Below are positions 42,946 through 55,914 of a stretch of 64,000 bases of DNA, in pieces. The notes below the pieces were generated by a model. That model had not been told where the DNA came from. It searched no databases and worked only from the letters and a program-made list of their open reading frames with translations. Numbering within the stretch: the stretch's first letter is position 1; every line of letters begins with the position of its first letter. Source of the DNA: Ceratothoa steindachneri (taxonomy: Eukaryota > Arthropoda > Malacostraca > Isopoda > Cymothoidae); NCBI GenBank assembly GCA_963969495.1, contig OZ018321.1, positions 64,200,780 through 64,264,779 on the forward strand, written 5' to 3'. A program made the position numbers and the translations under genes.

Positions 42946-45300
42946 CAGAAACGTATTTCTCGCCTTAATTTACAAATCCCAGCAAAAATAAACGTCAATA
43001 TCTCCAACCACCGCCAGAACAAAGAGTAAAAATAAAACTCGTTCCATACACTTCTGTCGATTTATACTCTTCCTCTGTTCCTGATTCCCCAAGTTAAAAA
43101 AAAGCCCTGTTTTTTTTTTACCCAACCTTATTTAAGATTCTTAAAATTAAATTTAAAACCAAAACCAACGAGGAAATCCTCCGGAAAAATTTTGTAAAGA
43201 ATTGGTAGAGATGTTGGTCATGCTAGCTCTATCCTATCCTCCCCTAGAAAGGTACAGACTGGGGTCAGGAGCTAAGAGATTTTAGTCCGGAACTCACTCG
43301 GGTAAACCAAATCGAATGAATCTCACCTGGTATTGCCTTTTGGGGAACCCTGGGGTCGATGTACTCTGAAAGGTATGCTAAATAAGCGGCAAAGGTGCAC
43401 AGTTTCTCCGTGGTAACCATCCATTACGACCAGAATCCTGGTTTCTGCTGCCCCTCGTACAATCTCCAAATTTCGAAGCAGTCTAGAAATAGGGTCTTTT
43501 TTTTCTTTATGCCCCTAGTAGTAATCGCTTAAACACGAACACTACTTTCCGCTTAGAGAATCCCTCATGCGGAAATAGGGTCATGAAGTGGCTGACAGAG
43601 ATTCACAAACACGTTAAAATAAGGTTAATAAATATACTCAAAATTATTAACTCAATAATAATTCTATTAAATAAATTATCGAGGAAATGAGATGAGCAGA
43701 CATTTACTCTAGCAGTGTCTTTCCACAAATTGGAGTTGGCGTGCATCAACGCCAACTTAAGTATACACATCTTCCTTTCCCTTTTATGCTCTATCAAGAA
43801 CTATAGACTAACCGGGGACCGGGCCCGGCCCAGGCCCCGGCAAAATTACGACCCCGGTCGGTCTATATCAAAAACAAAGCCACCATCATGTTTTTGCCAA
43901 ATTGGTGCTTCATAGCGAGGGTGTGTAATGTGCTGAAGCATTTCGCCCAATCATCGTTCATCCTTGGGCAGAGGTCTACTAGCACGCCCCTCACACACAC
44001 GCTCATACACCTCGATGCACAAGTATTATATACATTATCATTCAATTGCTCTTTAATAAGTTCTCTCTCTCTCTCTCAAACACTCATTGACGCAATCCCT
44101 CCCCCCCCCACATTTGATGATAATAATATTTTATGTGAGTGTGGGGAGGGGGGAGGATGCCGTAATTCTAGGGCATGGTCATTGACATTGCAGCTGTCCA
44201 TCAATTAAGGAAACGTTTGGAAGAGGGATTCCGTCGTCAATAAAAGCTTAAAGGCAAAATGGCAGAGCGAGGAGCGTATGGAAGAAGTCTTATAATTCCA
44301 CATTTCAGCGTCAATTATCGAGGAATCATTCTCACTCGTGGAGCACAAATGACTGCGAGGAGTGGAAAGGTAAGAAAGGGCTTTAGATCCTGAACGTAGG
44401 AGTTCCTGGGATAGGAGTAGGCTCAATGCCGAAGACAGAAAAGAAAGTGCTGCGGTGGTGAAAATATCGTGTAAGAATGACGACCTTGAAGGTTACTCTG
44501 GATTGAATAGGTAACCTGGGCAAGGGGAGTTGGATACGATAGAAACTTAGGAGGTGGAGAAGTGGTCTTTGGTCCAATCAAAACAGTCCGCTAGCAATAG
44601 ATTCTGTAACGATCGACGCCATGAACTCGGAAAAAATCATAGGGACTTGATCTTTTACTTTCTTTATTTCCGCTTTGCAAATGTGTTTGTGGAAGTTTTG
44701 TGAACTAAACCAATACGAAAGACGGACAGGAAAAACTTAGTCAACCTTTAGGACTGGGCTTTGAAGGGACTCGTTTCAATCTCCCAGAAACAAAGTGGTG
44801 AATAGGGGGTTTGATCTCTAATACTATCCTCTACATTCTTCCTTGTTTATAAATATAAATCTGACTTGTCCTGCTTATTGTAATTTAACAAATGAATCTT
44901 TTTCCGTGTTCCATTTCAAAGAGAACTTTAATTAAAAATATGCCTTAGCTTTAATTATGAGCTCATCGAGTACCGAGTGAAATGAAACGAATAGTTTACC
45001 TGTATAAATGGAAAGGTTTGTTTGCCGTCGCAATAACAATCGGGATCTGGTCGGCCATTGGTATGGGGTCCTGAGGATAAAATATAGGTTTGTTCATAAA
45101 GACGCGAATATATTTTCAACTGGGAATTCATACGCGAATACTACTGGTGCTTCGATAATGAATATGAAATGTTTTAATTTTTAAAACAAGGTCATATAAA
45201 TGTGATTTGGGTTAGTGCACAAGCGGGCGACTTATGAGGTCTGCGTGAACATGATCTTGTGAGGATTAAGGATAGTTAAATGGATTAAGTATCAATACAT
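42946..45300. other. Unassigned stretch
   Basis: No supported gene. 43157-43215 resembles 12195-12260. Two short minus-strand frames, at about 43980-43900 (VDLCPRMNDDWAK) and 45690-45600 (VSWCPGMNSGTAQ), share a weak C-P-x-M-N pattern and similar flanks, perhaps two copies of one unknown element. A (CT)n run lies at 44063-44079 and a C run at 44100-44110. Confidence 0.4.
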
Positions 45301-46075
45301 TGACTCAGTGACACAGAGTCAATGGTTTGAACCATGTCACATTTTCGACGCTTCTCCCTTTCAGGTATTTTTTCCTAGGCCTCATCTCTTTAGATCTCTA
45401 ACAATTAAGGGAGAGTTGCGTCATCACAAGATCCTAACTAGATCCTATAAGATGACTTTTCCCCAGAATGTCTCTGCCGTAAACGTTAATTCTTTAACTT
45501 TGACTATAACTCCCCCCACAAAGTGGGGTTAGCGATCATCAATACCACTAAAAACGAACCTCTTCTCCTACCCGATTGCGCCTTATAAAAATCAAGGCGA
45601 CCAATCCTTTTTTCCCACGCCAAATTAGTCCTTCGCAGCGATCGGATGCCCTGTGCTGTACCAGAGTTCATCCCAGGACACCAGGACACAAGGCTCCAAG
45701 CACGCCAACTCACAAACCCCGTCCATGCACACTTGCTCCTCGCTCATCCATTTACTCTCAAACACTCGTTTACATAATCAATCCCCCCTTTACGCTGCAT
45801 TCCAACCATTCTCATATATCCTCTTCACAAGTCAGTTCTTATTCATTCTTCTTACAAAGCCATATCAATGCAGGGCATTTACAGCCTCAACCTCGGTCAC
45901 AGGTTTATGTGTGTACCTCAAAATTGAGGCAAGCAAAGGTTAAAATGGCGATTGCGCTAAAAAGCTGTTTGAAAAGTCAAGAGCCGACGAAAACTTGTGA
46001 GATAAGATCGTAACTAGAGAAGAAAGTTGAATTTAAAGGTATGATGTAGAAATAGTGACAATCATCCCAGTGAGA
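45301..46075. other. Unassigned stretch with a 145-residue open frame
   Basis: The open frame at 45576-46013 (plus) is Ser/Thr/His-rich without any known motif and overlaps another open phase. I see no reason to call it a gene. Confidence 0.4.
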
Positions 46076-46079
46076 AAGT

Positions 46080-46520
46080 CAGGTACCTCCATGACCGAAG
46101 AAAATTCAAGGCCATCTAAGACCGAAGAAAAGTCAGGGTCATCAAGACTGAAGAAAGTTCAGGCTCCTCCAAGACCGAAGGCAAGTTAGAGTCCTCCAAT
46201 ACTGAAGAGAAGTCAGGGTCTTCCACGAACGAAAAGAAGTCAGAGTCGTCCAAGAACAAAAAGAAGTCAGGGTGTTTCAAGAATGAACAAATCCAGGGTG
46301 CTTCAAGACGAAGAAAATTCAGGGATCTTCAAAGACACGAGGGTTATCCTAGAACAAAGAAACGTCATAATTTGCCAAGACCGAAGAAAAGTAAGGGTCT
46401 TCCAAGACTTAAGAAAAGTCAGGATTGTCCAAGGCCAAAGAAAATTCAGTCCTCCAAGTACGGAGAAAAGTAATGGTTCTTAAAGACCGAAGAAAATTCA
46501 GTGTCATCTAAGACTGAGGT
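46080..46520. repeat. 30-bp minisatellite, about 14 diverged units
   Basis: The unit is close to tccaagaccgaagaaaagtc plus agggtcttcc. Units differ by many substitutions and small indels, so frames across it are short. Confidence 0.8.
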
Positions 46521-47330
46521 AAATTCAAGTCATAAGTAGTTACAAGGATTAAAAGTACATCAAAAGAAATTGCTCTCCATCTCGGGTATGTTCTTTTTAG
46601 AGAAAGCCCTATTATACAGCTTCTTTGTCTACAATACCATTTCCAGAATCCTTCAGCAAGTCAGAAGTGGTGTTCCCTGGCCTGGTGCTTTGTGGCTCTT
46701 CATATGATTGATTGCAATTTCTGATTTGAGAACGACCAGAAAATTAATGAGTGTTGTTGCTTGAGTAAAACTTTTCATAGTACTTCTTAGTTTTCGAACC
46801 AGGATGATTGTACTATCTTCCTCTTTTATAGATACTATGTAAGATTTTCCTTATCTTTTTTTTAGCCATTTTATACCCCTTTCCTTCTTTGGTGGTGTAT
46901 TCAACAATAATTGTATTATATTTCCTGATGTCATTCAGCTATGGGTATTTTTCAATAAGGGTGTTTAGTTTTGCTAATTCAATTGTTGGTTGGGGTTTGT
47001 TGCTTTAAGGTGTTTGCGCTTCTTCATTACGTTTATGGTTTCTTCTGAGAGTTTTTTGTTGTTCTTGTTTTGTGTTTCCTTATAATTTTAAGCAGTGTTG
47101 GCGTGTGTTTCATGAAGTTATTGCTGTTATTACTGGAGTCAAGGGGATTCTCATGATATACTCTCTGAATGTGGTTCTGGATCTTAATAGGCTTATTTTT
47201 TTAATGGAGTAGCTTTCTTCTCTTTCAGAATATTCAGTTTTATCCTACATCTTATCATCCTGTGGTCAATGATTTTGATTTGACATTGAATATTTTTCAA
47301 CCAGCGTAAAATAAAGCAATTCCCACAGGG
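46521..47330. other. Unassigned stretch, possibly decayed LINE 5' part
   Basis: T-rich sequence just upstream of a LINE RT. No endonuclease motifs could be read. Confidence 0.4.
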
Positions 47331-49000
47331 AAAAGGTGTTTCCCCTAGGAAGCGTCATTAACGTGCTCTTGTTTTCTGTGGGGATCAACGGAATCTCGGA
47401 GAACCTTCCTAAGAAGATTGCAGCCAACCACTACGTAGAAGACTTCTGAATCTCCAGAGCAGGTTCCGAAATGGCAACGGTAGAGCGTCGCCTCCAGCTC
47501 ACCATCAGCAACATTAACAGATGGATCTCTCTACACGGCTACCAATTCTCGACCTAGAAGACGATAGTTATTCACTTTTGTTGCTTTAGAAGCTGTGTTA
47601 GGGATCTCTTTATATATATTAGCAGAGAAGCGCAGTCGTTGAGAGCTGTAGATTCTTGGGACTGACCTTCAATAGATGTTTGACATGGGAAATCCACATC
47701 AGATCCTTTAAAAACCGTTACAAATGGGCGATGAACACGCTGCTCACACTTTCCTACCACAACTGAGAGCGGAACGGGAAACCCCCTTCTCCTACCGCTC
47801 CTTAATTCGTCCTAAACCAGACTACGGATGCAAAATATACTCTACATCTGAGAGACTCCTTGCCCGTGTAAACAGAGTGTCCAAAGAAAACTTTCGTATG
47901 GCTACTCGGGCCTTTCGATTCTAACCAAACCCGAATTACAATGAGACACGGGAGATTTACTACTCTACTTACGAGTACGTAAGGCAGAAATCACCCTACG
48001 CCTCTCCGCCTACATCCAGTGACTTCCGAAATCCGCGACCATGACCATTGTTCTCAACGACTAAAAAGACACCTTCTTCTCCGTGCAGCCATCCATCCCG
48101 CGACCATTTAGAGTTAGAGTACAGCTACAGATGGAGGAGATCGGGGTAAAGATGAACTACATCTTTCCACTCGATTTTCCAGATATAGCATTCTATAAAG
48201 CATAAATAAAGATCTGCCATGTCATGGAAACATAGAAGAACGTTTCCCCAACACTCCCCGTGGAAAGGAAAATTAAATTTATTACCCGCGCTGCAACGCA
48301 CCGGGGAATCTACATATACATAATTGGCTAGAAACTCAGAGATGGAAGAGGATCCTCAAAGGTCGGCCAATTATATTCACTCTCAAATCCTGCATTGATC
48401 TTTACCGCTGTGTTTTATGACCTGAAACACGCAGTGCAGTGGACATACAATACCCAACTTTCAGATAAGTACACTATCTTTAAGGACTCCTGGAGTGGCC
48501 TCCAATCATTAAAACAGATCACGGACACCCATTCAATTCTCCTAGAAACAAGATGTTATGAAAACAGAGCATCTTGCGATGGAAGGAAAATCTGCTGCTG
48601 GGTTCCAGCACATGTGGGGCTCACCGAGAATGAGAGGGCCGATACAATGGCAAAGACCGCCGCTCTTGAGCCAAACAGGCTCGCTGAAATACAAATACCC
48701 GTCATCGTTGCAATACGAGCCACCATCCAAGAGATTCGAATCGCTAGATTGGCCGACCTTATGGACAAAACAAGATGGACATATCTTGCCAAGCCTATTT
48801 ATATGGAAACTCCAAGGCCTTACCTGCCTCACAATTACCCACCTCATTTCATAATGCCCAACCTTTGGGGAACTCCGTGACAATACCTGCCCAACGAATG
48901 GAAGAACCCTCAAGATCTTGCAACCAGTTTCAATAGCGGAGAATATCCGCCACCTTAGCGGAATCACCCGCTAATTAGAGGTGACACAACTCACCCCACA
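47331..49000 (+). mobile_element. I-like LINE with RNase H, decayed 3' part
   Basis: From 47336 the plus strand reads VFPLGSVINVLLFSVGINGI, then NHYVEDF (family YVDD, so the second catalytic Asp region is altered to Glu-Asp), then ATVERRLQLTISNINRW. Further on, in several frames, is the connection region (RCLTWEIHIRSFK, about 47670-47710). An RNase H domain follows at about 48440-48720: FKDSWSGLQSLKQI with its Asp, and CWVPAHVGLTENERAD. An RNase H after the RT is typical of the I group and relatives, not CR1 or RTE. Only fragments remain open. Confidence 0.75.
48395..48880 (+). pseudogene. RNase H domain and C-terminus of the I-like LINE
   Basis: A 161-residue open stretch. RNase H degrades the RNA strand of the cDNA hybrid. 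The visible motifs are the Asp in FKDSWSGLQ (about residue 33) and the VPAHVGLTENERAD block (about residues 67-80). The N-terminal acidic residue of the domain lies outside the readable frame. It ends in MPNLWGTP, and a downstream phase still reads CNQFQ-like LINE sequence. Confidence 0.7.
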
Positions 49001-49139
49001 AGCTTTAGATAAGAATCGCCAATATTTAGACCTATATTTTAAAAAATTTTACTCATCGCGGTCATCATCGCACAATCACAATACCATTCATCCAACCTTT
49101 GATCCATTCATCACTTCAATCAACTCAATCACCTCACCC

Positions 49140-50600
49140 AGTGAATTTTAAATTGTTCTTATGAAACTTTTCCTAGCTGGTCTGTACACTATGGTAACAC
49201 TAATGTTTTATTTCCATTATGCTGCGTACGTTCTCCAATTTTTACTTCAGATTCTTCTCTTTGGGAGTGAACCACATTAATAGCTTTTAAATGAAAGTAG
49301 CACATCTAGACCTATTTTGGAGAAAATGAAGGATAATTATGCAAATTAAGCATACCTTCCGTATATATTTAACAGAAATCATAATTTTAATACACAAATG
49401 ATAGGCATAATGAGTTATTTGACCACGTGAAGGCCATTTCGACGGATGACTTCGAAAACCCTATCATGCATGGAATCTGTCAATTTCTTAGTAGTAGAAA
49501 TTTGGACTACCTCTCTGGCAACTTTGATTGTCACTCATAAAACTGCTATAGACGAAAATTGAAGTCTATTGGTATAAACATCTTGTTTAATGATGGACCG
49601 CAAATTTTCAATTGGGTTGAAATTAGGAGGCTGGCGACCACATCATCAACTTGTTACCTTGTATGCCGTAAGAGCCTAGGAACGCTTGGGTAGCCCGGGT
49701 GGCAGCGTGGGGTGGAACGTTGCTTTGCATGAAAACTAGTCCTCAGAAGTGACAATGGTATGCCATCAAGCCAGGGATCCAAGACCTCCTTCAAAAGCTT
49801 GCAGTATGCGGCTGAGGTCACTTTAACCCCATCAGGCACCCTGACTGGGCCAACAAGTATGTGTCCAATTGAGCCTGCCCATAACATGACTCCTCCTCCC
49901 TGCTATTGACGTCCCAAATGTTGGTGACACTCATCGCCGAAAAAGACCCAACTATTTTTTCAACTGTTATGTCCGTCAAAGATCGCACTGGTCTCAGTGA
50001 AGAGAACGCAACTCATATCCCGGGCCCATTGAAGCCACAAAATCTTGTGAAGGGGTGTTAAAGGAGGTATTTTCAGGGTAGATCGCACGGAAGCCATGGT
50101 CCCTTGGATACGGTTCCTGGTGGTCTTAGGTACATGATGACGACCGGCGGTGGTGAAAATGACCCCACTTAACTGGCGGCCAATATTCCTCAAATCCCTA
50201 GCTGTCACAGTCTTGGATGTCCCACAATCGGATCGCTTCTTCGTTAGCAAGGGGTCTTTAGGAAATCGTCTGTGTCCACATGGCGAACTAACTTCTCCGA
50301 AATAACATGAACAGAGATACCTTTAGCACTTTCCTTGATGGTGAAAGACTTTTCTTCATCTTTGAGGCCTCTGCGACATCCTATTGTGCTTAAATAGGAT
50401 AGATGCTATTAGCGTGGTTCACCTCAAAAACGACGAAACTAAAATAAAATTGAAGGACACAACGCAGCATAATGAAAACGTAACAATAGTGTTGCCATAT
50501 TTTTTCAGATTAGCTGGGCAAAGTTTCATCAAAATTGATTTACAGAAAAGCGAGAAATACTAACTTTTCCTACCAAGGTATTAGTGTGGCCCAGGGTGTA
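49140..50600 (-). mobile_element. Tc1-like transposon with long terminal repeats, decayed
   Basis: The two ends are imperfect inverted repeats: about 49160-49245 (with tgaaacttttcctagctgg, atggtaacacta and ccattatgctgcgt) matches, in reverse, about 50455-50540. The right end may extend to about 50600 (ggtattagtgtgg). Between them on the minus strand is a broken Tc1-type transposase. The left terminus seems truncated. Confidence 0.75.
49600..50390 (-). pseudogene. Tc1-like transposase, broken
   Basis: From about 50385 the frame reads RRGLKDEEKSFTIKESAKG (helix-turn-helix start), then RSDCGTSKTVTARDLRNIG at 50230, VRSTLKIPPLTPLHKILWL at 50100, ILWLQWARDMSC and FTETSAIFDGHNS (first catalytic region, with the expected Asp-Glu replaced by Thr-Glu). 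GGGVMLWAGSIG follows at 49890, GPVRVPDGVKVTSAAYCKLL and, frameshifted, a VPPHAATRATQAFL-like second catalytic region at about 49720. At least four frame breaks. Confidence 0.78.
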
Positions 50601-52344
50601 GTTCAACAAACTTAGATATTACGGCGCGATCACCTTGCAGTGTGCACCAAAGGACTCGAGGAATCCATCCATCCATCCGTGTCAGTCAGAAAATGGATTA
50701 AAACTACGTGATATATTTTCTTCTAGATATTTCCATTTTACACTTTTTTGCCATTTTCTTCACAAAGTCACCTCTCACCTATCTTTCTTGGTCGGCGGTT
50801 AATTTTGCAGGCTAGTCGCCGACCAGCTTCCATCGACTCATCCTCAGTCGGGTCAATGAGGATATGTTGTAACTCAGTCATTTTGTCCTCATTAAAAAAA
50901 AATTGTTTACTCTTTGCCTACCCTTTACTCCTTTTACGGATCCCATCTTTCTTCTTTCATTTCACTTTTTAAATGCAGGTTTCGGTCTTCGCATGTTTGG
51001 TTACCGGGCCCCAAATGCGCTCGCTCCGAATAGGACAACCTGGATTGCGTTTAGCGTTCATTTACGGCGTGGATTGTGTGTCTCTGTCCGTTCTTTGTAC
51101 AAAGTTTTCCTTGTGGCTTTAGTTCTTCCTACTTTTGGAATCGATTGGGTTTGCTATAGTTATCCTTTTAATACCCGATTGTTTTACTCTCTTATTCACC
51201 TCATCTCCTTCCTTCTCTCTTTTCTGTGTTTTGACTCTCATTTATTTCCCATCCCTCATTCACATGGCTACGAGTTAAAAAGAAAAGAAAAGTGCAACAC
51301 CTTCAAAAGGACAATGGGATAGGAACTAATGAGCGCCCACGACCTACCCTTGGCTAGCCTATACTGGGCTTGGTTTGTCCCCCCGAATCCCCCTAAAGGG
51401 GTTTAAATTCGTTGTTTTCAGGACCCACATTTCATCCCAAGAAGCTTTATATGTCTATTTAGCGTAGCCATCATTCGGGAGTAGAATTCTGCTGTAGTAT
51501 TCCTAAATGGGTTTAATTTCTTTTCATACATACTGGTTTTGTACTATTTTGAGGATTATAGGGATGGCCGCAATCGCAGAGGGTGTCGTATCCGTCGTAT
51601 TTGTTGCAGAAATCCGATTGTGCTTTCATATGAAGATGTGTTTGCCATTCACATAAGTCGCCTGAAAGGAAACGAAGGATTTGTTAAAATAAGGATCATT
51701 TCCATAGAAGTGAGTACCCACCTTCACAATGCATCGGGCATCGCCTGGGGGGCGCTCCTCATCTAAGCCAAGCAAGTGGCTGTATCCAATAGACTGATCT
51801 AACACCCCTCGAAAGAGCTGCATCAATGGCTCTTTCACCCTTCACTTTTGCCATCGCAGTGTGAAGGTGACTAAATCATTTCTATCATAACCGTAACCAC
51901 CCCTGCATGCATTGCAGTCTCCCTTATTATCATGAAATTTGTACTATTTTTGCATAGTATAATAAATACATATTATTCGAAAGAACCCCGCAAGGTAATT
52001 TCAGGGGCAGCTTAGGTAACTATGCCTTTGCCGAAATTTGAATCATTGCGTGCCCTCATGTCCCCACCGCCCGCAGGTGGATTTCCACATATTTCGTCTT
52101 TGTCACTTTCTTTACAGATACTACAAGCTTTCCAGCGGAGATGGTATCATTGGTTTCGCCTTTTAGCTCCAAGTCCTAACCCCCCCCCCCCCAGAAAATT
52201 CTCAGACTGAATAAAAAAAAAATTAGATAAAGATTCGTTTTAACACATTTTTGCAAATGAATTTAATAATGTGTTTTCTTGAGCAGTTTAATGCGCACTT
52301 TTCAGATCCTACACTCGTTTTTTTCAGGAAATGCATACTATTTA
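50601..52344. other. Unassigned stretch
   Basis: No gene recognised. It contains the second copy of the short dispersed repeat (50803-50839) and a C run at 52180-52191. Confidence 0.5.
50803..50839 (-). repeat. Short dispersed repeat, copy 2
   Basis: Inverted match to 1477-1515 around tttgcaggctagtcgcc. Confidence 0.55.
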
Positions 52345-53940
52345 TGTCATAGAATTCCCACCCTTTTTGTTCTATCTCTAAGAGTGCTAAGTGTGTCTAA
52401 TATATTTAGATATCGGAATATCTTAAAGAACAGAGCCGTTCTGAAACACGTAAGGATATATAAGAGAAACGAACATTAATCCCTAAATAAACTTATATTT
52501 TATCTTTAACCATTGAATACCCAACATCTAAACATTAATTACAGCAATACTCTGAATATTATCCTAAACAAAAATTAATTAAATTAGTTTACCCACAAAA
52601 ATTGGTTCACGTTTTCTCTACACACAACAATAATATAAGAATTAGGCTTACGGACTCATGTGGAATTTAAAGGCCTCAGAAATGTTATTTACTCTCGACG
52701 CGTGCCGCCGGCCAGATGTAGATGAGCGAGATCACACGGTTGTTTTGGCGAGGGTGGCAGCTGGGGGGTCCACACGTTCTTCCGGAGGGGGGGGGGGGGT
52801 TCTTCTAGGACGAGAACCAATACGGTGCTTTATGCAACACCTAGGCAGTCGTGGTCTCTCTGGCGAGAGTGAGTCGAACTTGGTTCTTAAATCAAGCTAA
52901 CTTGGAGTGTGGTGTGACCACCGAGTAACGAGCTTGAGGAGGAGCTTTTCTCCTTCGTTACTTATTTACTCATGGACGAGGACAGAACTCGGGGAGGGTC
53001 TTCTTCAAGGGCGAGGATAACGGAGGGGGGTTTCTCTGGCGAGAATAAGTTACTTGAAGTTCGGTGTGGCCACCGAGTAACGGGCCCGAGGAGGAGCCTA
53101 CTTATTTCCTTATGCACGAGGACTGAACTCGGGGAGGGTCTTCTTCAAGAGCGAGGATAACGGAGGGGGGTTTCTCTGGCAAGAATAATTTGAACTTGGT
53201 TCCTTACCAAGTTAACTTAAGAGTTCGGTGTGGCCACCGAATAACGGGCTCGAGGGGGAGCCTTTTCCTTCTTCTTTTCTTAATTCCTCAAGGACGAGGA
53301 ATACCCCTGGTGTTTAAGGTGCACCAGGATATGAGGAGTCTCACTGGCGAGAGTAAGTTGAACTTACCAAAGTTAACTTATCGTTTGGTTTGATAACCAG
53401 GGACTTAGATCGAGGATGAGCTTCTTCTTAGCCCCTTAAGGTAGGTAGCCCTGCCTCTCTTGCAGGGTACTTCTTGGTCTGGTGAGCCAAGTACTCTACC
53501 TCTCCAGTCTCGGTAGTTCGGTTTGATCCGAAGACTTCGTCACCTAGAGACTGACGTATACTACCTCGATTTTCCTCAGAGTTCCTCATTTATACCTCGT
53601 CACCCCACTGGGGGAGTGGTAAATGGGGGGGGCTTGAGGACGGCCCCAGGAGAGTTCTTTTGGCCAACGGTTTTTCCCATGAAGTCAAACATCGGCTCCT
53701 CGTTAGCCTTCGAGATTGGGAGAAACCCGTCTCCAATTTCTTATTCGACGTGAAACTGGATCTCACTCTTCTGGGGGAGATCTTACATTTTGACCTTTAG
53801 GGTCTTTCATGGCACCGAGTTGTGCCACACTGCGGTTAAGCCCTGAACCCGCCGATGCCTTCAACGGATGTCTTTGCGGTAACCGCCTTGTGACTGCACC
53901 AAGAGTGAAGGGGGGGGGGGGAAGTGACCCTTCCCCTACA
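52345..53940 (-). repeat. 3' LTR of the Gypsy element
   Basis: 1596 bp, matching 55944-57545 with roughly two dozen differences by eye (about 1.5%). It contains internal repeats: the 'tctctggcgaga' block with a following 'gtgtggccaccgagtaacgggc' block recurs at about 52855, 53033, 53173 and 53341, spaced 140-176 bases, plus a G run at 52788-52798. Confidence 0.9.
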
Positions 53941-54278
53941 ACACCTCCCATCGAAGAACTTAATGGGGAGGGGGGATGCTCCCGGGAACTCAAAACAACT
54001 TACTCAACCTAGTCGAGATTAGCAAAGTTGTATTTCTTGAGCCCTCTCATACATTAAGTTTCCTTACACATGTACGCCCTCGCGTGCGTTTACACAGGCA
54101 ATGTGTCGAACTAGACATACTCGATTTACAATTTTACATGAACATAACAAAACCTTAGTTCATCGATTACCCACAAAAAAAAACAAGCTACTTCCTTACA
54201 TTTCTAAGTTTTTGAGAACTTAAATCCTACCGATAAATATTAACACGAACAACAAATGAAAACATGGTTTCACGCTCA

Positions 54279-55630
54279 TTAAGTGCTGAAATAACCCTCA
54301 ATGGTATTTCGTCTCCGCCTATATAGCAGCTGTCCTTTATCGGCTCCTTTGATGTAGCTGATCCTAAAATGGTGCTCTAAGACCAATACTTTACCGTGCC
54401 TGAGTTGGCCGTTCTGGTTATTGAGTCTACCCCAGTATGTTACTAAATGGTAGCGGTATTTCAACCTACTCGACTTACCCATATTATGGTACTTGACTAC
54501 CTTTAAATTGAACATTAAGGCTAGAGCGGCCTGTTGCAGCTGGGCGTAATTGATGAGAACTTGAGTCCCATAGCTCTTCTTTAACCAGGTACACGGAAAG
54601 ATCGTGTCTGGGTTCGATCTTTGGGGATCGAGAAAACTTTTCCCTGCGAGTTCGTTAATGGGCGTGGCGCTCACTACGACTTGGCGATTTAGCGGTAACT
54701 CCGTGGACGTTCCGTTCAGGAAGGAGACTACTAGGGGTAGGGGATACTCATACGCGTCTACCATTTGATTAGTCTTACCTGGGTGTATCGCAATATCACC
54801 TCTTTCCTCCTTCCTTGTCAACTCATTTGACTCACTTCTCTTAGTAGGTAGTTCCTCAGGTACACCTGCTCGTACCTCTACCCTACCTCCTACTTCTTCC
54901 CTGATAACCTCATTTGGCTGGGTTCTCCTCGTAGGTTCTTCCTTAGGTACACATGCTGGTACCTCGTCCCTACTTCCTACTTCTTCCATCGTTACCCCAT
55001 TTGGCTGGGTTTCCCTCGATGGTCCTTTCTTGGGTTCAGGCCGGGCTACAACTTCCTCGACCTCTATCAGATTCTCGATAGGTGCTCTTTCGAGTGCGAG
55101 CAATCTTTCCTTTTCTTCTCTCTCTTCTCTTTCAGCTTGAGCACGTTCTTTTTCCCTCTTCATTCTCCTTTCCTCCACCTCTTTTTCTGCTTTCGCTATT
55201 TCATTTTCCCGTCGGGTTCTTCTTTTTTCATCTTCCAGGTTTATCTTTATTTTTCTTTCATCATCTTCTCGTTTTATCTTTATTCTCCTTTCCTCATCTT
55301 CCCTTTCTATCCTTATTCCGAATTCTTGTGCTTCTCTTTCCTCAGTATTATTCTTTCGCTTGTTTTACCTCCTCTCAGCATTCTTCTTTCCTCTCTTTCT
55401 ATTTTCCCCTGTATTCTGTCTTTCTCTAATTTTATGTCTCTCCGTATTTTTATTGCTTCGCATTCTCTTTTCCATTCTCTTTTTATATTTTCCCTCTTTC
55501 TATCAAACTCTATTATTTCTTCTTCTTTTTCTCTTTGTATTCTCAATTCTTCAAGAATGTAGGCATCCATATCATCGCCTTCAAATCCCAGAATTTGGGC
55601 TTGTAGATTAAATCTTTCGACCGGATCCAT
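54279..55630 (-). pseudogene. Gypsy gag N-terminus fused by deletion to an RNase H remnant
   Basis: The frame starts at 55630 (MDPVERFNLQAQILGFEGDD), 0.3 kb from the 5' LTR, as gag should. It soon becomes a long Glu/Lys/Arg-rich helical, probably coiled-coil, stretch. One frameshift lies near 55330, where the second frame takes over. After a linker of ETQPNGVTMEEVG-like repeats (three variants of about 33 residues, 55035-54795), the protein ends in a pol-like part: INYAQLQQAALALMFNLKV at about 54555, LVTYWGRLNNQNGQL at about 54440 and HHFRISYIKGAD at about 54370. These resemble the RNase H region of Gypsy pol (NYAQLEKEALAL, SYIKGADN) with several changes. Protease, RT core and integrase are absent. 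It is a non-autonomous derivative. The part between the linker and RNase H is unrecognised. Confidence 0.75.
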
Positions 55631-55914
55631 TTTGTGTTGGTCCGTCGAATTTTTCTTACTGTACTCTCAGGTAATTATGCCACCACTCACCAGGTAGCGC
55701 TCAGCATAACTTACCCTTAATCCCACTACTATGCTGATTGAAATACCACTCCCGACAACAAATTTACCACTTGGCCTACCAATTACCTTCAAATTATTAC
55801 CACCCCTAACTCTACCAATTTTCATCTCGTCAATTATTCTCTTACTCCTCATATGATATTCCTTTACGTGTTGGCTCTTCCTTAATTTGACACTGCTGGG
55901 TTCTTTCTAATAAC

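Noticed and set aside
45576..46013. A 145-residue gene
   Set aside because: No family motif, an overlapping open phase of similar length and a low-complexity Ser/His-rich composition.
54279..55630. A novel gag-only retrotransposon with an unknown C-terminal domain
   Set aside because: The C-terminal part, at first unfamiliar, lines up with Gypsy RNase H motifs (NYAQL..ALAL, NNQNGQL, SYIKGAD). A deleted Gypsy explains it better than a new domain.
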